Positions 1 through 8,920 of a stretch of 35,384 nt of DNA are shown in pieces. The notes beneath the pieces were generated by a model. That model was given only the letters and a program-made list of their open reading frames with translations. It was not told where the DNA came from and did not search any database. The DNA is from JANNOG01 sp964516515. GTDB lineage: Bacteria; Actinomycetota; Actinomycetes; Actinomycetales; JBBAYJ01. The translations under genes and the position numbers were made by a program. Positions within the stretch are counted from its first letter, which is position 1; the number at the start of each line of letters is the position of its first letter. The DNA is taken from positions 1-35,384 of the forward strand of contig CAZEYA010000020.1 of assembly GCA_964516515.1 (NCBI GenBank). The letters run 5' to 3'.

Positions 1-29
1 TGTTGGGGCGGAGCAGTCCACGCCTAGCG

Positions 30-45
30 GCTTCCTAAAGGAAGC
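30..45. repeat. Short inverted repeat near the left edge
   Basis: GCTTCC and GGAAGC arms surround a short A/T-rich centre, giving a 6 bp stem with a 4 nt loop. On the minus strand the TAG ending a short open frame lies in the centre of the palindrome. It could be a weak terminator or a protein-binding site. No U-tract follows it. The rest of 1-175 holds no gene I can support. Confidence 0.3.
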
Positions 46-175
46 AAAAGCGGGACAGGTAGCTGACCGCGAAGTCCTTCTCGATCCCCTCGCGAGTGTG
101 CCCAGCCTTGGTGATGAGTATTCCAACGGCCGATTCTCCTCTTTCATCCGCTTGAGTGAGATCTCGGTGCGGTCA

Positions 176-760
176 TCATCGGTTGGACAGGTCACCCGGC
201 CGAAGCATGGCGACAACGACCAGCCCTCCAACACCGACCCGCCCCGTCTCCCGCCAGCCGAACCGCTGGTAGAGCCCGGGGTTGGACAAGTCCGCCGTGG
301 TCAGGTGCACGGCGCTGCCCGCAGCGTCAGCGATCACCCGCTCCAGCAGGGCGCGACCTACGCCGCACCCTCGTAGACCTCGCAGCACACCCACGAACTC
401 AAGGGTCAGGGCATCGGCTGGGGCGGCGCTCGCGCCGAGGTAGCGCAGGGTGCGTCGGATTGCCGTCGGTCCGCAGCCCAGGCCGACCCGGGCCGTCCAG
501 GCCAGTCGAGCGAAGCTCCCGGGCCGACTGTCGGCCGGGGTGACCACGGCGGCACCAGCAGGTTCGCCCGCCACCTGCGCCAGGTACCGGATGCCGCCCG
601 GCGCGGTCGCGTGAGTCGCTATGGTGGCTGCGAACCAGCCTCGCCTGGCACGCAGCCCTGGGCCGCAGATCCAGCCCAACCCAGGCTCGTCGGCGAAGGC
701 CGCTGCGAGCAAACCGGCGCAGTCGCGGGGGTCGCCGCCGGAGATCACCTCAACGGTCAT
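176..760 (-). CDS. GNAT-family N-acetyltransferase
   Basis: A 194-residue protein of the usual single-domain GNAT length. The diagnostic part is the acetyl-CoA pyrophosphate-binding segment near residues 123-140 (GVLRGLRGCGVGRALLERVI), preceded by a beta strand with LEFVGV. It is followed by a C-terminal YQRFGWRETGRV segment, typical of GNAT motif B. It should transfer an acetyl group from acetyl-CoA to an amine; the substrate cannot be read from the sequence. Its ATG lies 11 bp inside the end of the upstream membrane-protein gene, so it is probably the last gene of a TetR, membrane protein, GNAT operon and is translationally coupled. Such trios are often detoxification or resistance units, but that role is inference here. 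Confidence 0.85.
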   Translation of the reverse strand: MTVEVISGGDPRDCAGLLAAAFADEPGLGWICGPGLRARRGWFAATIATHATAPGGIRYLAQVAGEPAGAAVVTPADSRPGSFARLAWTARVGLGCGPTAIRRTLRYLGASAAPADALTLEFVGVLRGLRGCGVGRALLERVIADAAGSAVHLTTADLSNPGLYQRFGWRETGRVGVGGLVVVAMLRPGDLSNR

Positions 761-1367
761 GCGGGCTCCGCAGCGGCGCCTCGGGAACCAGGTGACATAC
801 GAGGAGCTTGAGGAACAGGAACGGGACGACCCACGCCAGTGCCGTCGGCAGCGGGAGCAGGACGAGGTTGACCGTCACCGCGGCGATCCAGGCGACCATC
901 GCCACCGGGCGTCGGATCTCCACGGGGACCGACTCGATGAGGGCCGCCCCGGCGAGCAGCAAGCCGGCGTTCGTCGCGCTCCACACCAGGCCCTGCGGGA
1001 CCACGAGGCCGAGTGCGACCAGGTGGATCACGTGGGCGGCAACGAAGACCAGCCGGGCCCTCCTGGCCCTGGGCCTGCCGCGGTGATACCAGCGCTTGGC
1101 CGAGTTCGTGGCGTTGGTGAGGACACCGCCGACCAGGTCGAGGGCCGCAACGGCGCAGATGACGGTCTGCAGGGCCGACCACTCCCGGTAGGCACCGGTG
1201 TGCAGCACCAGCCATGCGACGAGTGCGACGCAGACCAGACCGCCACCGACCTCGACCACGTACTCGGGGCGGGTCTTGCCCGGCCCCATGAAGCGGTCGA
1301 TCCGACCGCTCCACCCGGCACCGGTGTCGGGAACCGTCCAGTCGACCACAAGGTCCGGGCGGTTCAC
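750..1367 (-). CDS. Small polytopic membrane protein in TetR operon
   Basis: About 205 residues starting at GTG 1367, which shares bases with the TGA of the upstream TetR gene (GTGA). That overlap, not a longer frame, decides the start. After a soluble N-terminus of about 35 residues there are some five hydrophobic segments: VCVALVAWLVLH, VICAVAALDLVGGVL, LVFVAAHVIHLVALGLVV, NAGLLLAGAALI, and VAWIAAVTVNLVLLPLP. A basic loop, RWYHRGRPRARRARL, lies between the second and third. I do not recognise a named family with certainty. Its position between a TetR regulator and a GNAT enzyme, with overlaps on both sides, says all three are expressed together. A role in transport or membrane modification is possible but not shown. 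Confidence 0.75.
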   Translation of the reverse strand: MNRPDLVVDWTVPDTGAGWSGRIDRFMGPGKTRPEYVVEVGGGLVCVALVAWLVLHTGAYREWSALQTVICAVAALDLVGGVLTNATNSAKRWYHRGRPRARRARLVFVAAHVIHLVALGLVVPQGLVWSATNAGLLLAGAALIESVPVEIRRPVAMVAWIAAVTVNLVLLPLPTALAWVVPFLFLKLLVCHLVPEAPLRSPHDR

Positions 1368-1960
1368 CCTGCGGCCCCCGGCGGTGTGGCATTGCCCCAG
1401 AGGCCGGCCAGCAGGGCCCAGGGCTGGCGGTCGAGGCCCTCCGGCCGCCCCTCTCGCATCGCCCGCACCACCCACCCGTCGGCTGCCCGGAAGACCGCAA
1501 TGGTGGCGGCGAGCATGAGGTCGTGGTCGATGTCGGCGCGGACCATCCCGAGCCGCCTCCCGTCGGCGAGCATGTCCTGGAACCACGGGTCGGCCTCTGC
1601 GCCTGCGTGGGTGGTCGCTGCTGGGACGAGCGCGAGATCGTCGGGGTGGGCGACCAGGTGCTCCTGTAGCCCGCGGGCACCCCGGTCCAGCTGGAGCCAG
1701 AACCCTGGTGGATCAGAGACAGCCCGCCACGGGCCGAGGGCGGCGCGCAGCCGGTCCCGGACCCCGTCGAGGACGGCGCGCAGCAGGTCCTCGCGACCGT
1801 CGAAGTACTGGTAGGCGGCACTCTTGGAGAACCCCGACGCCTCGATGATCTTGTTGTAGGAAGCGGTCTCGGGGCCCTCGGCAGCGAAGTGGGCCCGGGC
1901 GACCCGCAGGATCTCGGCCTGACGGTCGGGCAACAGGCGTCTGAAGCGAGGAAGTGGCAT
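1364..1960 (-). CDS. TetR/AcrR-family transcriptional regulator
   Basis: A 198-residue regulator from the ATG at 1960; a GTG at 1975 would add five residues. The N-terminal TetR helix-turn-helix is clear: RQAEILRVARAHFAAEG, then YNKIIEASGFSKSAAYQYF and REDLLRAVLDG. The C-terminal ligand domain is divergent, as is usual. No Shine-Dalgarno sequence precedes either start, but a TACTAT -10-like element ends 6 nt before ATG 1960, so a leaderless mRNA is likely. An inverted repeat GTACT-GAT-AGTAC sits on that -10 element and is the natural autoregulatory operator. It heads the operon with the membrane protein and the GNAT gene. Ligand unknown. Confidence 0.88.
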   Translation of the reverse strand: MPLPRFRRLLPDRQAEILRVARAHFAAEGPETASYNKIIEASGFSKSAAYQYFDGREDLLRAVLDGVRDRLRAALGPWRAVSDPPGFWLQLDRGARGLQEHLVAHPDDLALVPAATTHAGAEADPWFQDMLADGRRLGMVRADIDHDLMLAATIAVFRAADGWVVRAMREGRPEGLDRQPWALLAGLWGNATPPGAAG

Positions 1961-2007
1961 GTACTGATAGTACACACAGGTGGTACACGTCGATGGTGCA
2001 CACAGGT
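1961..2007 (-). promoter_or_regulatory. Promoter and probable TetR operator
   Basis: The perfect 5-3-5 inverted repeat GTACT-GAT-AGTAC occupies 1961-1973 and contains the -10-like TACTAT (1972-1967 read on minus). Nine bases (CACACAGGT on plus) occur at 1973-1981 and again at 1999-2007, a 26 bp period that would place two copies on nearly the same helix face. No convincing -35 box was found. Autorepression by the adjacent TetR is inferred from position and symmetry. Confidence 0.5.
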
Positions 2008-2168
2008 TCGCGCAAGAGGAGTGTCGCAGTTGAGCCGGAGCGCGGAGCAGCTGGCTCTACAGCTCCATCGTCCGTGCCTCGCGGTCCCGTGCCACCCGTT
2101 CACGTTCAGCCCTGAACATTGCGGCTGTCACGTGCTGCGGAGCAACAGCAGGCCGGTCGGCTAGGCCA

Positions 2169-2954
2169 TCAAGGCGCAGTGTGGGCACCGGCATGAGCCC
2201 GGCGGCCCGACTCAGCAGACGAACCGACCTCACGTTGCCGCTTGCGTTGCCGCAGGAACACCTGATGAATGCCGAGCACGACGGTGAGCCAGACGAGGCC
2301 CATGCACCAGGCCACGATGACGTCGGTGAGCCAGTGCTGGCCGAGGTACACCCGGGACAGTCCCATGAGCACTGCATGCAGCACGGCGAGCGTGACGGCG
2401 ACCACTGCGACGCGGCGCGACATGCTGCGGATGATGAACAGGTATGCGAGTACCCCGGCGATGATGACGGCGTTCAGCGCGTGGCCGCTCGGGAACGACC
2501 ACGACGGCTCGAAGCTGCCGACCAGGTACTCCTGCCCCGGCCGCGCCCGGTCGGCGTAGGCCTTCGTCGTCATCGACATGGCCAACGAGCCGGCCCCCGC
2601 CACCAGCATCAGCAGGAAAGGCGTCCGGGACCGCCACCGTAGCGAGAGCCCCACCACCGCGAGGAAGGTCGCGACGATGGCGAGGACCGGTCCGCCGAGG
2701 TAGCTGTACACCTCCACCGCCCGGTCGGCCACCGGCGTCCGAACCGACACCGCCGCGTCCAGCACCGGCTGATCGATACGGGTCAGCCCGTCCCCCTCCG
2801 CCTCGTCATCGAACAGCAACGCCGCCAGCGTCAGGCTCGGCGCGACCACCACCGCCAACGACAGCAGCACCACCCACCTCGACCGCGCCTCGCCGAGGTG
2901 ACCCCATGGGCTCTGCGAGGCCGGCGCCGTGGGCATGTCGATGTCGCGCGCCAT
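2169..2954 (-). CDS. PAP2-family membrane phosphatase
   Basis: A 261-residue integral membrane protein with all three parts of the PAP2/phosphatidic-acid phosphatase signature. These are KX6RP at residues 131-139, PSGH at 155-158 and SRX5HX3D at 200-211; H158, H207 and D211 are the catalytic residues expected from the family. About six membrane helices surround them (roughly 28-47, 88-104, 112-128, 160-176, 182-198 and 210-230). Such enzymes remove phosphate from phosphatidate, lysolipid phosphates or undecaprenyl pyrophosphate at the membrane surface; the substrate here is undetermined. The C-terminal tail is basic and hydrophilic. It lies 69 bp downstream of the flavoprotein operon on the same strand and might be transcribed with it, although no functional link is evident. 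Confidence 0.9.
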   Translation of the reverse strand: MARDIDMPTAPASQSPWGHLGEARSRWVVLLSLAVVVAPSLTLAALLFDDEAEGDGLTRIDQPVLDAAVSVRTPVADRAVEVYSYLGGPVLAIVATFLAVVGLSLRWRSRTPFLLMLVAGAGSLAMSMTTKAYADRARPGQEYLVGSFEPSWSFPSGHALNAVIIAGVLAYLFIIRSMSRRVAVVAVTLAVLHAVLMGLSRVYLGQHWLTDVIVAWCMGLVWLTVVLGIHQVFLRQRKRQREVGSSAESGRRAHAGAHTAP

Positions 2955-3023
2955 CCGAGCATGGTGACGCGGATGGGTCGCGGGCGCTCGTCGAGGCCGC
3001 TCGCACGAAAGGGACCGACCGCG

Positions 3024-5483
3024 CTACAGCTTGACCCTTGTCCCGGCCGGGTCATAGGGCGGGCGCAGCCCGAGCGTCACCGGGTACAGCCGACCGCCCA
3101 CGTTGACCTCGTGGCGGCCGGCTTTGATCCACTCGCGAGTGACCAATGCGCCGTCGGGGTCCCACACGTAGGCCAGGCCGACGCCCGCCCCCACCGTCGC
3201 CCCCCAAGCCGCAGACGTGACCTGGCCGGCTGCACGGCCGTCGCGCAGCACCAGTTCGCCGCCCCAGAGCATGGTGTCCGGGTCGCCCACCACGAACGAG
3301 ACCAGCCGTCGCCGCGCCCCGTTCGCCCGCGCCTTTTCGACCGCCTCCCGGCCCAGGAACGGCACGGCCGTCTTCAGCTTGCAGGCGAACAGCAGGCCCG
3401 CCTCCACCGGGTTGTACTCCGGCGTCAGCTCCCGGCCGAACGCCCGGTACCCCTTCTCCAGCCGCAACGCGTCGATCGCGTAGTAACCGCCGCGGGCCAC
3501 CCCGATGTCGGCACCCGCAGTCAGCAGGTCCTCGAAGACCCCGACGGCGAACTCGGCCGGCACGTACAGCTCCCACCCCAGCTCACCGACGTAGGTGATC
3601 CGGGTCGCCCGCACCGTCGAGTAGCCCAGCGAGATCTCGCGGCTGGTCCCGAATCCGAACGCCTGGCCAAGGTCGGCGTCGGTCAGCCTCGCCAGCAGCT
3701 CGCGTGAGCGCGGCCCCATGACGCCGAACACAGCCATCGACGAGGTGACGTCCACCAGCGCCACCCGGGCCCCCGCGGGCAGGTTGCGGCGGATGTGGTC
3801 CTGGTCCCGTTCGGTGGTCGCGGCGCTGCTGACGATGAGGAAGTCCGCCTCGCCCGTCCGGGTCACCGTCACGTCCGACTCATACGTCCCCCGCTGGTTG
3901 AGCATGCCGGTGTAGACCGCCCGACCGACCGGCACAGCGATGTCCGCCGTGCAGATCCATTGCAGTGCGGCTTCGGCGTCCGGGCCCGTCAGCAGATACT
4001 TCGAGAACGAGGTCTGGTCGAACACGGTGACGGCTGTGCGGGTCGCCACCTGCTCGGCCGCCGACCACGGCAGCCAGTTGGGCTTCTCCCAGCCGTACTC
4101 GATGGCCGGGTCGGCGCCGGGCGGGGCGAAGACGTTGGCCCGTTCCCACCCCATCCGGCTGCCGAAGTTGGCGTTGGCCTCGACCAGCAGGTGATGCACC
4201 GGGGAGCGCCGGAACGGCCGGGCGGTGCGCATCTCGCGGTTGGGCCACGGGATCTCGTAGTGCAGGCCCAGCACCTCCGCCACCCGGTCGTGCAGCCAGC
4301 GCACGTTGCCGTTGAAGCCCGCGAAACGCCGGATGTCCACGGCGGTGAGGTCCGTGGTGGGGGCCCCCTCGACGATCCATTCGGCCAGCGCCCGGCCCGC
4401 GCCGCCCGCCGAGGCGATGCCGACGGAGTTGAACCCGGCAGCGACGAAGAAGCCGTCGACGCCCGGCGCCTCGCCGAGGATGAACTGGTTGTCAGGGGTG
4501 AAACTCTCCGGCCCGTTGTAGAACTTCCGGATACCCGTCTCGGCCAGCGCCGGAATTCGCTCCAGCGCGCTTGACATGAGGATCGAAAAATGGTCCCAGT
4601 CCTCCTCCAGCAGCTGGAACTCAAACGGGTAGGGGATTTCGTCCGGCGACACCCACGGTTTCGCCTCGGGCTCGAAGCCGCCGACGACGAGGCCGCCGAC
4701 CTCCTCCTTGATGTAGGTGTAGCCGTCGGGATCACGCAGCACCGGCAGGTCAGGGTGGACCCCGTCGATGGGCTCGGTGACGACGTAGAAGTGTTCGGCG
4801 GAGTGCAGCGGCACCGTCACCCCGGCCATGGCGCCGACCTGCTTGGCCCACTGCCCCGCGCAGTTGACCACCACGTCGGCCTCGACGTCGCCGTGATCGG
4901 TGCGCACGCCGCGTACCCGGCCCCGCTCGACCAGGACGCCCGTCACCCGCACCCGCTGCTGGATGCGTGCGCCCCGCAGCCTGGCACCCTTGGCCAGCGA
5001 CGCCGTGACGTCGGTCGGGTTGGCCTTGCCGTCGTTGGGCAGCCAGATCGCCCCGACCAGATCGTCCACCCGCATCACCGGATAGCGCGCCAGGGCCTCG
5101 TCCGGCGTCAACAACTCGCACTCCAGGTCGAAGGCCTCGGCGGTCGCCGCGGTGCGCCGCAACTGGGTCATCCGCTGCGGTGTCCGTGCGACGCTCAGCC
5201 CGCCGCACTGCTTATAGCCGGTGGCCAGGCCGGTCTCTCGTTCGAGGTCGGCGTAGAGCCGGGCGGAGTACTGCACGAGGCGGGTGCCGCTCTCGTTCGC
5301 CCGGAGCTGGCCGACCAGCCCGGCGGCGTGCCACGTCGTGCCGGATGACAGCTGCCCCTGCTCCAGCAGCAGCACGTCGGTCCACCCCATCGCGGTCAGG
5401 TGATAGGCCACCGAGGCACCGACGATCCCGCCGCCGATGACGACGACGCGGGCACGGTCCGGCAGGTCTGTGGTCGCTGTCAT
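3024..5483 (-). CDS. FAD-dependent oxidoreductase with GcvT domain (DMGDH/sarcosine dehydrogenase-like)
   Basis: 819 residues. An N-terminal FAD-binding DAO domain opens with the dinucleotide motif VVVIGGGIVGASVAYHL (residues 13-29). The WHAAGL motif with H52 follows; in dimethylglycine and sarcosine dehydrogenases a His at this motif carries covalently bound FAD. A linker FAO_M-like domain lies near 375-430 and folate-binding GcvT plus GcvT C-terminal domains fill about 430-815. The family oxidatively demethylates N-methylglycines, passing the one-carbon unit to tetrahydrofolate. The exact substrate is inference. It is the last gene of a three-gene operon, 9 bp after the kinase-like gene, with a GAAGGGC ribosome site before ATG 5483. 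It is paralogous to the gene at 6431-8857, with which it shares the whole architecture. Confidence 0.9.
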   Translation of the reverse strand: MTATTDLPDRARVVVIGGGIVGASVAYHLTAMGWTDVLLLEQGQLSSGTTWHAAGLVGQLRANESGTRLVQYSARLYADLERETGLATGYKQCGGLSVARTPQRMTQLRRTAATAEAFDLECELLTPDEALARYPVMRVDDLVGAIWLPNDGKANPTDVTASLAKGARLRGARIQQRVRVTGVLVERGRVRGVRTDHGDVEADVVVNCAGQWAKQVGAMAGVTVPLHSAEHFYVVTEPIDGVHPDLPVLRDPDGYTYIKEEVGGLVVGGFEPEAKPWVSPDEIPYPFEFQLLEEDWDHFSILMSSALERIPALAETGIRKFYNGPESFTPDNQFILGEAPGVDGFFVAAGFNSVGIASAGGAGRALAEWIVEGAPTTDLTAVDIRRFAGFNGNVRWLHDRVAEVLGLHYEIPWPNREMRTARPFRRSPVHHLLVEANANFGSRMGWERANVFAPPGADPAIEYGWEKPNWLPWSAAEQVATRTAVTVFDQTSFSKYLLTGPDAEAALQWICTADIAVPVGRAVYTGMLNQRGTYESDVTVTRTGEADFLIVSSAATTERDQDHIRRNLPAGARVALVDVTSSMAVFGVMGPRSRELLARLTDADLGQAFGFGTSREISLGYSTVRATRITYVGELGWELYVPAEFAVGVFEDLLTAGADIGVARGGYYAIDALRLEKGYRAFGRELTPEYNPVEAGLLFACKLKTAVPFLGREAVEKARANGARRRLVSFVVGDPDTMLWGGELVLRDGRAAGQVTSAAWGATVGAGVGLAYVWDPDGALVTREWIKAGRHEVNVGGRLYPVTLGLRPPYDPAGTRVKL

Positions 5484-5492
5484 GGCGGCCCT

Positions 5493-6431
5493 TCAGTCGG
5501 GGAGTTGCGCGTCGGTGAGCAGGCGGGACCAGGCGGTCCCCGCGAACTCTGCCAGCGCGGAGTCGTAACGCTCGATCGCCCACCCCCAGAAGTCGAAGTC
5601 GAGCGGGCTGGTCGCCCCCTGGATGCACCCCCACAGCGTCCAGCCGTACTTCGACGCAATTCCCTGCAGCCGGGCGCGGGCGATCCGGCTGCGCCGCGGT
5701 CGCCCGTAGTAGGAGATGACGAGTTCGTCGAGCTGCTCCAGCGTCAGGCCGCATTCGCTCCAGACATTGCCCAGCTCGAAACACGGGTCGTTGTTCCCCG
5801 AGTACTCGTAGTCGATGAGCCAGATCTTCTCGCTGTCATCGATGAAGTTGGCCGCCAGGAGGTCGTTGTTGCAGGGCACCCGCCCCTCGTCCCCGGCCAC
5901 CAACACCCGGCGCATCTGCTCGAACTCCGCGACGTGTTCGAGATAGTCCGGCGGTATCCGGAAACCACCCACCAGCGCGGTGGCCAGATAGGCGGGCTGC
6001 CGCTCGAACATGTCGAACGTCCCCCGGAACGGCGGCCCGGAATGCAGCCGGCGGCACGCGGTCGCGACGCGCGGCATCATGCCGTCGGGGCAGAAATCAG
6101 CGTTGGTCAATGGCTTTCCCGGCAGGAATCCGAGGACGAGAAGGCCGAGATCCGGGCGGTAGTCGATGACGGGCGCGCCGACACCGGCGATCTCGGCGGC
6201 CCTGGTGTTGTGATGCTCCTGGTCGCGGTCGATGCCGAGGGCGTCAGTCCCGGTGCACCTCGCGACGTACACCCCGTCAGGGGTAGTGATCTTGAAGTTG
6301 CGATTGGTGAGGCCCCCGGGCAGCTCCCGGACGATGCGATCCGCTGGGGCGAGCACCGGGATCTGGTCGAACATCGCGAGGAAGCGCGCGTCGACCTGCG
6401 GGTCGGGAGGCAGCATCGGGCCCGTGCTCAT
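5493..6431 (-). CDS. Choline/ethanolamine kinase-like phosphotransferase
   Basis: 312 residues with the APH/choline-kinase fold. An N-lobe glycine-rich segment LPGGLTNRNFKI (about 38-49) precedes the catalytic loop CNNDLLAANFI (near 187-197) and the metal-binding LIDYEYSGNNDPCFELGN (about 204-221), which matches choline/ethanolamine kinases better than aminoglycoside kinases. The catalytic loop has Asn where HND is the commonest form; the catalytic Asp and following Asn are kept. It probably phosphorylates a small amino alcohol or related compound with ATP. The gene is sandwiched between two DMGDH/GcvT-type flavoproteins: its ATG shares a base with the upstream stop (TGATG), and the next gene starts 9 bp after it. 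A shared choline- or betaine-related pathway is likely. Confidence 0.87.
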   Translation of the reverse strand: MSTGPMLPPDPQVDARFLAMFDQIPVLAPADRIVRELPGGLTNRNFKITTPDGVYVARCTGTDALGIDRDQEHHNTRAAEIAGVGAPVIDYRPDLGLLVLGFLPGKPLTNADFCPDGMMPRVATACRRLHSGPPFRGTFDMFERQPAYLATALVGGFRIPPDYLEHVAEFEQMRRVLVAGDEGRVPCNNDLLAANFIDDSEKIWLIDYEYSGNNDPCFELGNVWSECGLTLEQLDELVISYYGRPRRSRIARARLQGIASKYGWTLWGCIQGATSPLDFDFWGWAIERYDSALAEFAGTAWSRLLTDAQLPD

Positions 6432-8857
6432 CAGGACCTCACCCGCTCGCCGCGGGCGTCATAGCGCGGCCCGTCGTGCCGGGTCGCCGGATAGCGCCGA
6501 TTCATCACCTCGACCTCGAAGCGGGCCTCACCCGCCACCGCGGCCGGCAGGAACGCCGAGAAGATGCTCCGGCCGACAGTGTGCCCGTAACCCGCGCTGC
6601 GGACACTTGCCGACGTGCCCGACGGCTCGTGGACCACCATCTCCCCGCCATGCATCAGTGGGTCGGCCGGGTCGCAGCCGAGGTCGGCGGTGAACCAGCA
6701 GAGCCGCCGCGCCGGACCGTTCGCCCGCACCGCCCGCAGCGCCGGCCCCGCCAGCAACCCCGGCTTGTCGGGCCGGACCGCGAAGCCCAGGCCCGCCTCG
6801 TACGGGTTGTCGTCGGACTTCACGTCGACCGCCCAGGCGACGTACTGCTTCTCCAGCCGCAGCGTCTCCACCGCCCGGTACCCGACGTCGCGGATGCCGT
6901 CCTCCTCCCCCGCCTCGATGATCCGGTCGTAGGCATCGCGCACGTACTCGGTCGGCATGTGCAGCTCCCAGCCCAGCTCGCCGACGTACGTCGCCCGCAG
7001 CGCGATCACCGGCGCCCAGCCGACGTCGGTCTCGCGTGCCGTCATGTACGCGAACGCTGCATTCGAGAAGTCGTCACTGCTCAGCGACTGGATGATCTCG
7101 CGCGAGCGCGGCCCGCAGACGTTGAGCACGCCATAGGCGGAGCCGACGTCGTCGATCAGCACCGAGCCGTCGGTGGGGGCGTGGCGCAACAGGAACGTCA
7201 CGTCGTGGCGGCCGAGCCCACTGCCGGTGACGAGGTAGAAGCGCTCGGGCCCGAGCCGCGTAAGCGTCACGTCCGCCTCGATGCCACCGGAGGCGTTGAG
7301 CAGCTGGGTGTAGACGATCTTGCCGACGGCGACGTCGATCTCGGCACCCGCGACCGCCTGTAGCAGACCCAGCGCACCCGGCCCTCGGATGAGGAACTTC
7401 GAGAACGAGCTCTGGTCGATGACGCCGACGGCCTCGCGAACGGTGCGGTGCTCCTCGGCGATGGCGTCCCAGGCGTTGCTCCGCCCGAAGCTCGGCACCT
7501 CCTCGACGCCGGGCCGGCCGGCGAACCACAGCGCCCGCTCGTAGCCGAACTTGTTGCCGAAGACGGCACCCCGCCCGGCCAACCGGTCGTGGACAGCGCT
7601 GCGGCGCTGGCCGCGGGGCGGGATGCTCGTGCGGTTGGGGAAGGCGATGTCGTAGTAGTGACCGTAGGACTCGATCGATGACCGCTCGAGCACCGCGGGC
7701 ACATTATGTGGCGTGCCGAACCGGCGGACGTCGAAGGGCCACAGGTCCATTCCCGGGTCGCCGTCGACGATCCATGCCGCCATCGCGAGCCCGGCGCCGC
7801 CTGCGGCCGCGATCCCTGCGGAGAAGCCGCAGCAGTGGAACAGGTTGTCGAGGTCCTCGGTCAGGCCCAGCAGCGGCTCGGCGTCCGGCGAGAACGGGAT
7901 CGGGCCGTTGATCCAGGTGTGGATGCCCAGTTCGCCGAAGACCGGGATGCGGCGGACCGCACCGTCGGCGAGCACCTCGAACCGCTCCTCGTCCGGCTTG
8001 AACAATTCCGGGCCCAGGTCGCGCGGGATCGTCCGCCAGCACGCCCGGGTGCCCTCCTCCCAGCCGCCGAGCACGAGGGCGCCCGCCTCGGGCTTGAGAT
8101 AGAACCGCAGGTCGGGATCGCGGAACGTGGGCAGGTCGGGTGGGATCGCGGCAGACTTCTCGGTGACGACGTACTGGTGTTCGACCGCGTTGACCGCCAG
8201 CGCCACACCGGCCAGCCGAGCGGTCTCGGCGCCCCACATCCCGGTGGCGTTGACCGCGACGTCGCACATGATCCGGCCCTGCTCGGTGACGACGGCGGTG
8301 ACGCGCCGCCCCGAGCGCTCGATCGCCTCGACCCGGCAATGCTGCACCACGCTCACCCCCATCGCGCGCGCACCGCTGATGAACGACTGCGTCAGCTGGG
8401 TGGGGTCGACGTAGCCGTCCGACGGGGTCCAGGTGGCGCCGTGGATGCCGTCGAGATCCAGCAGCGGGAACAGTTCCAGTGCCTCGGCCGGCGAGACGAG
8501 GTGGATGTCGAAGCCGTAGCTCTTGCCCTGGGTGTACACGCGCTGCAGTTCCTGCCACCGCTGCGGGCTGGACGCCACCCGCAGCCCGCCGACCCCACGC
8601 CATCCGGTCGGATACCCGGTCCGCTCCGCCAAGGTCTGGTAGGTCTCGACGCTGCTGCGCATGAGCTGCGTCAGTGAGCTGCTGCTGCGCAGCTGGCCCA
8701 CCAGCCCCGCCGCATGCCAGGTGCTGCCGTGGGTCAGACCCGCGCGCTCGACGAGGACGACATCGGTCCGGCCCCGCAGCGCCAGGTGATAGGCGACGCT
8801 CGCACCGACCACGCCACCGCCGATGACGACGATCTCGCTCCGCTCCGGCACGGACAT
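6431..8857 (-). CDS. FAD-dependent oxidoreductase with GcvT domain, paralogue
   Basis: 808 residues from ATG 8857, preceded by a GGGG ribosome-site-like run; a GTG at 8893 would add 12 residues before the FAD fold and is less likely. The architecture equals its paralogue at 3024-5483. The dinucleotide motif VVIGGGVVGASVAYHL lies near 10-25, the WHAAGL motif with candidate FAD-linking H48 follows, then the DAO domain, the FAO_M-like linker and folate-binding GcvT domains to the end. Expected chemistry is oxidative N-demethylation of an N-methyl or N,N-dimethyl amino acid with transfer of the methylene group to tetrahydrofolate. It is the first gene of the operon. Two diverged paralogues in one operon suggest successive demethylation steps, for example dimethylglycine then sarcosine (inference). 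Confidence 0.9.
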   Translation of the reverse strand: MSVPERSEIVVIGGGVVGASVAYHLALRGRTDVVLVERAGLTHGSTWHAAGLVGQLRSSSSLTQLMRSSVETYQTLAERTGYPTGWRGVGGLRVASSPQRWQELQRVYTQGKSYGFDIHLVSPAEALELFPLLDLDGIHGATWTPSDGYVDPTQLTQSFISGARAMGVSVVQHCRVEAIERSGRRVTAVVTEQGRIMCDVAVNATGMWGAETARLAGVALAVNAVEHQYVVTEKSAAIPPDLPTFRDPDLRFYLKPEAGALVLGGWEEGTRACWRTIPRDLGPELFKPDEERFEVLADGAVRRIPVFGELGIHTWINGPIPFSPDAEPLLGLTEDLDNLFHCCGFSAGIAAAGGAGLAMAAWIVDGDPGMDLWPFDVRRFGTPHNVPAVLERSSIESYGHYYDIAFPNRTSIPPRGQRRSAVHDRLAGRGAVFGNKFGYERALWFAGRPGVEEVPSFGRSNAWDAIAEEHRTVREAVGVIDQSSFSKFLIRGPGALGLLQAVAGAEIDVAVGKIVYTQLLNASGGIEADVTLTRLGPERFYLVTGSGLGRHDVTFLLRHAPTDGSVLIDDVGSAYGVLNVCGPRSREIIQSLSSDDFSNAAFAYMTARETDVGWAPVIALRATYVGELGWELHMPTEYVRDAYDRIIEAGEEDGIRDVGYRAVETLRLEKQYVAWAVDVKSDDNPYEAGLGFAVRPDKPGLLAGPALRAVRANGPARRLCWFTADLGCDPADPLMHGGEMVVHEPSGTSASVRSAGYGHTVGRSIFSAFLPAAVAGEARFEVEVMNRRYPATRHDGPRYDARGERVRS

Positions 8858-8920
8858 GTCAACCCCAATCGGCGGCAGGGCGGCACCGATCACGATCCGG
8901 CGCTGGACACGGATCCTAGA

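Noticed and set aside
621..1814. Long plus-strand open frame (397 codons) opposite the TetR operon
   Set aside because: Rich in Arg, Pro, Gly and Asp with no domain; it is antisense to three well-supported genes in high-GC DNA.
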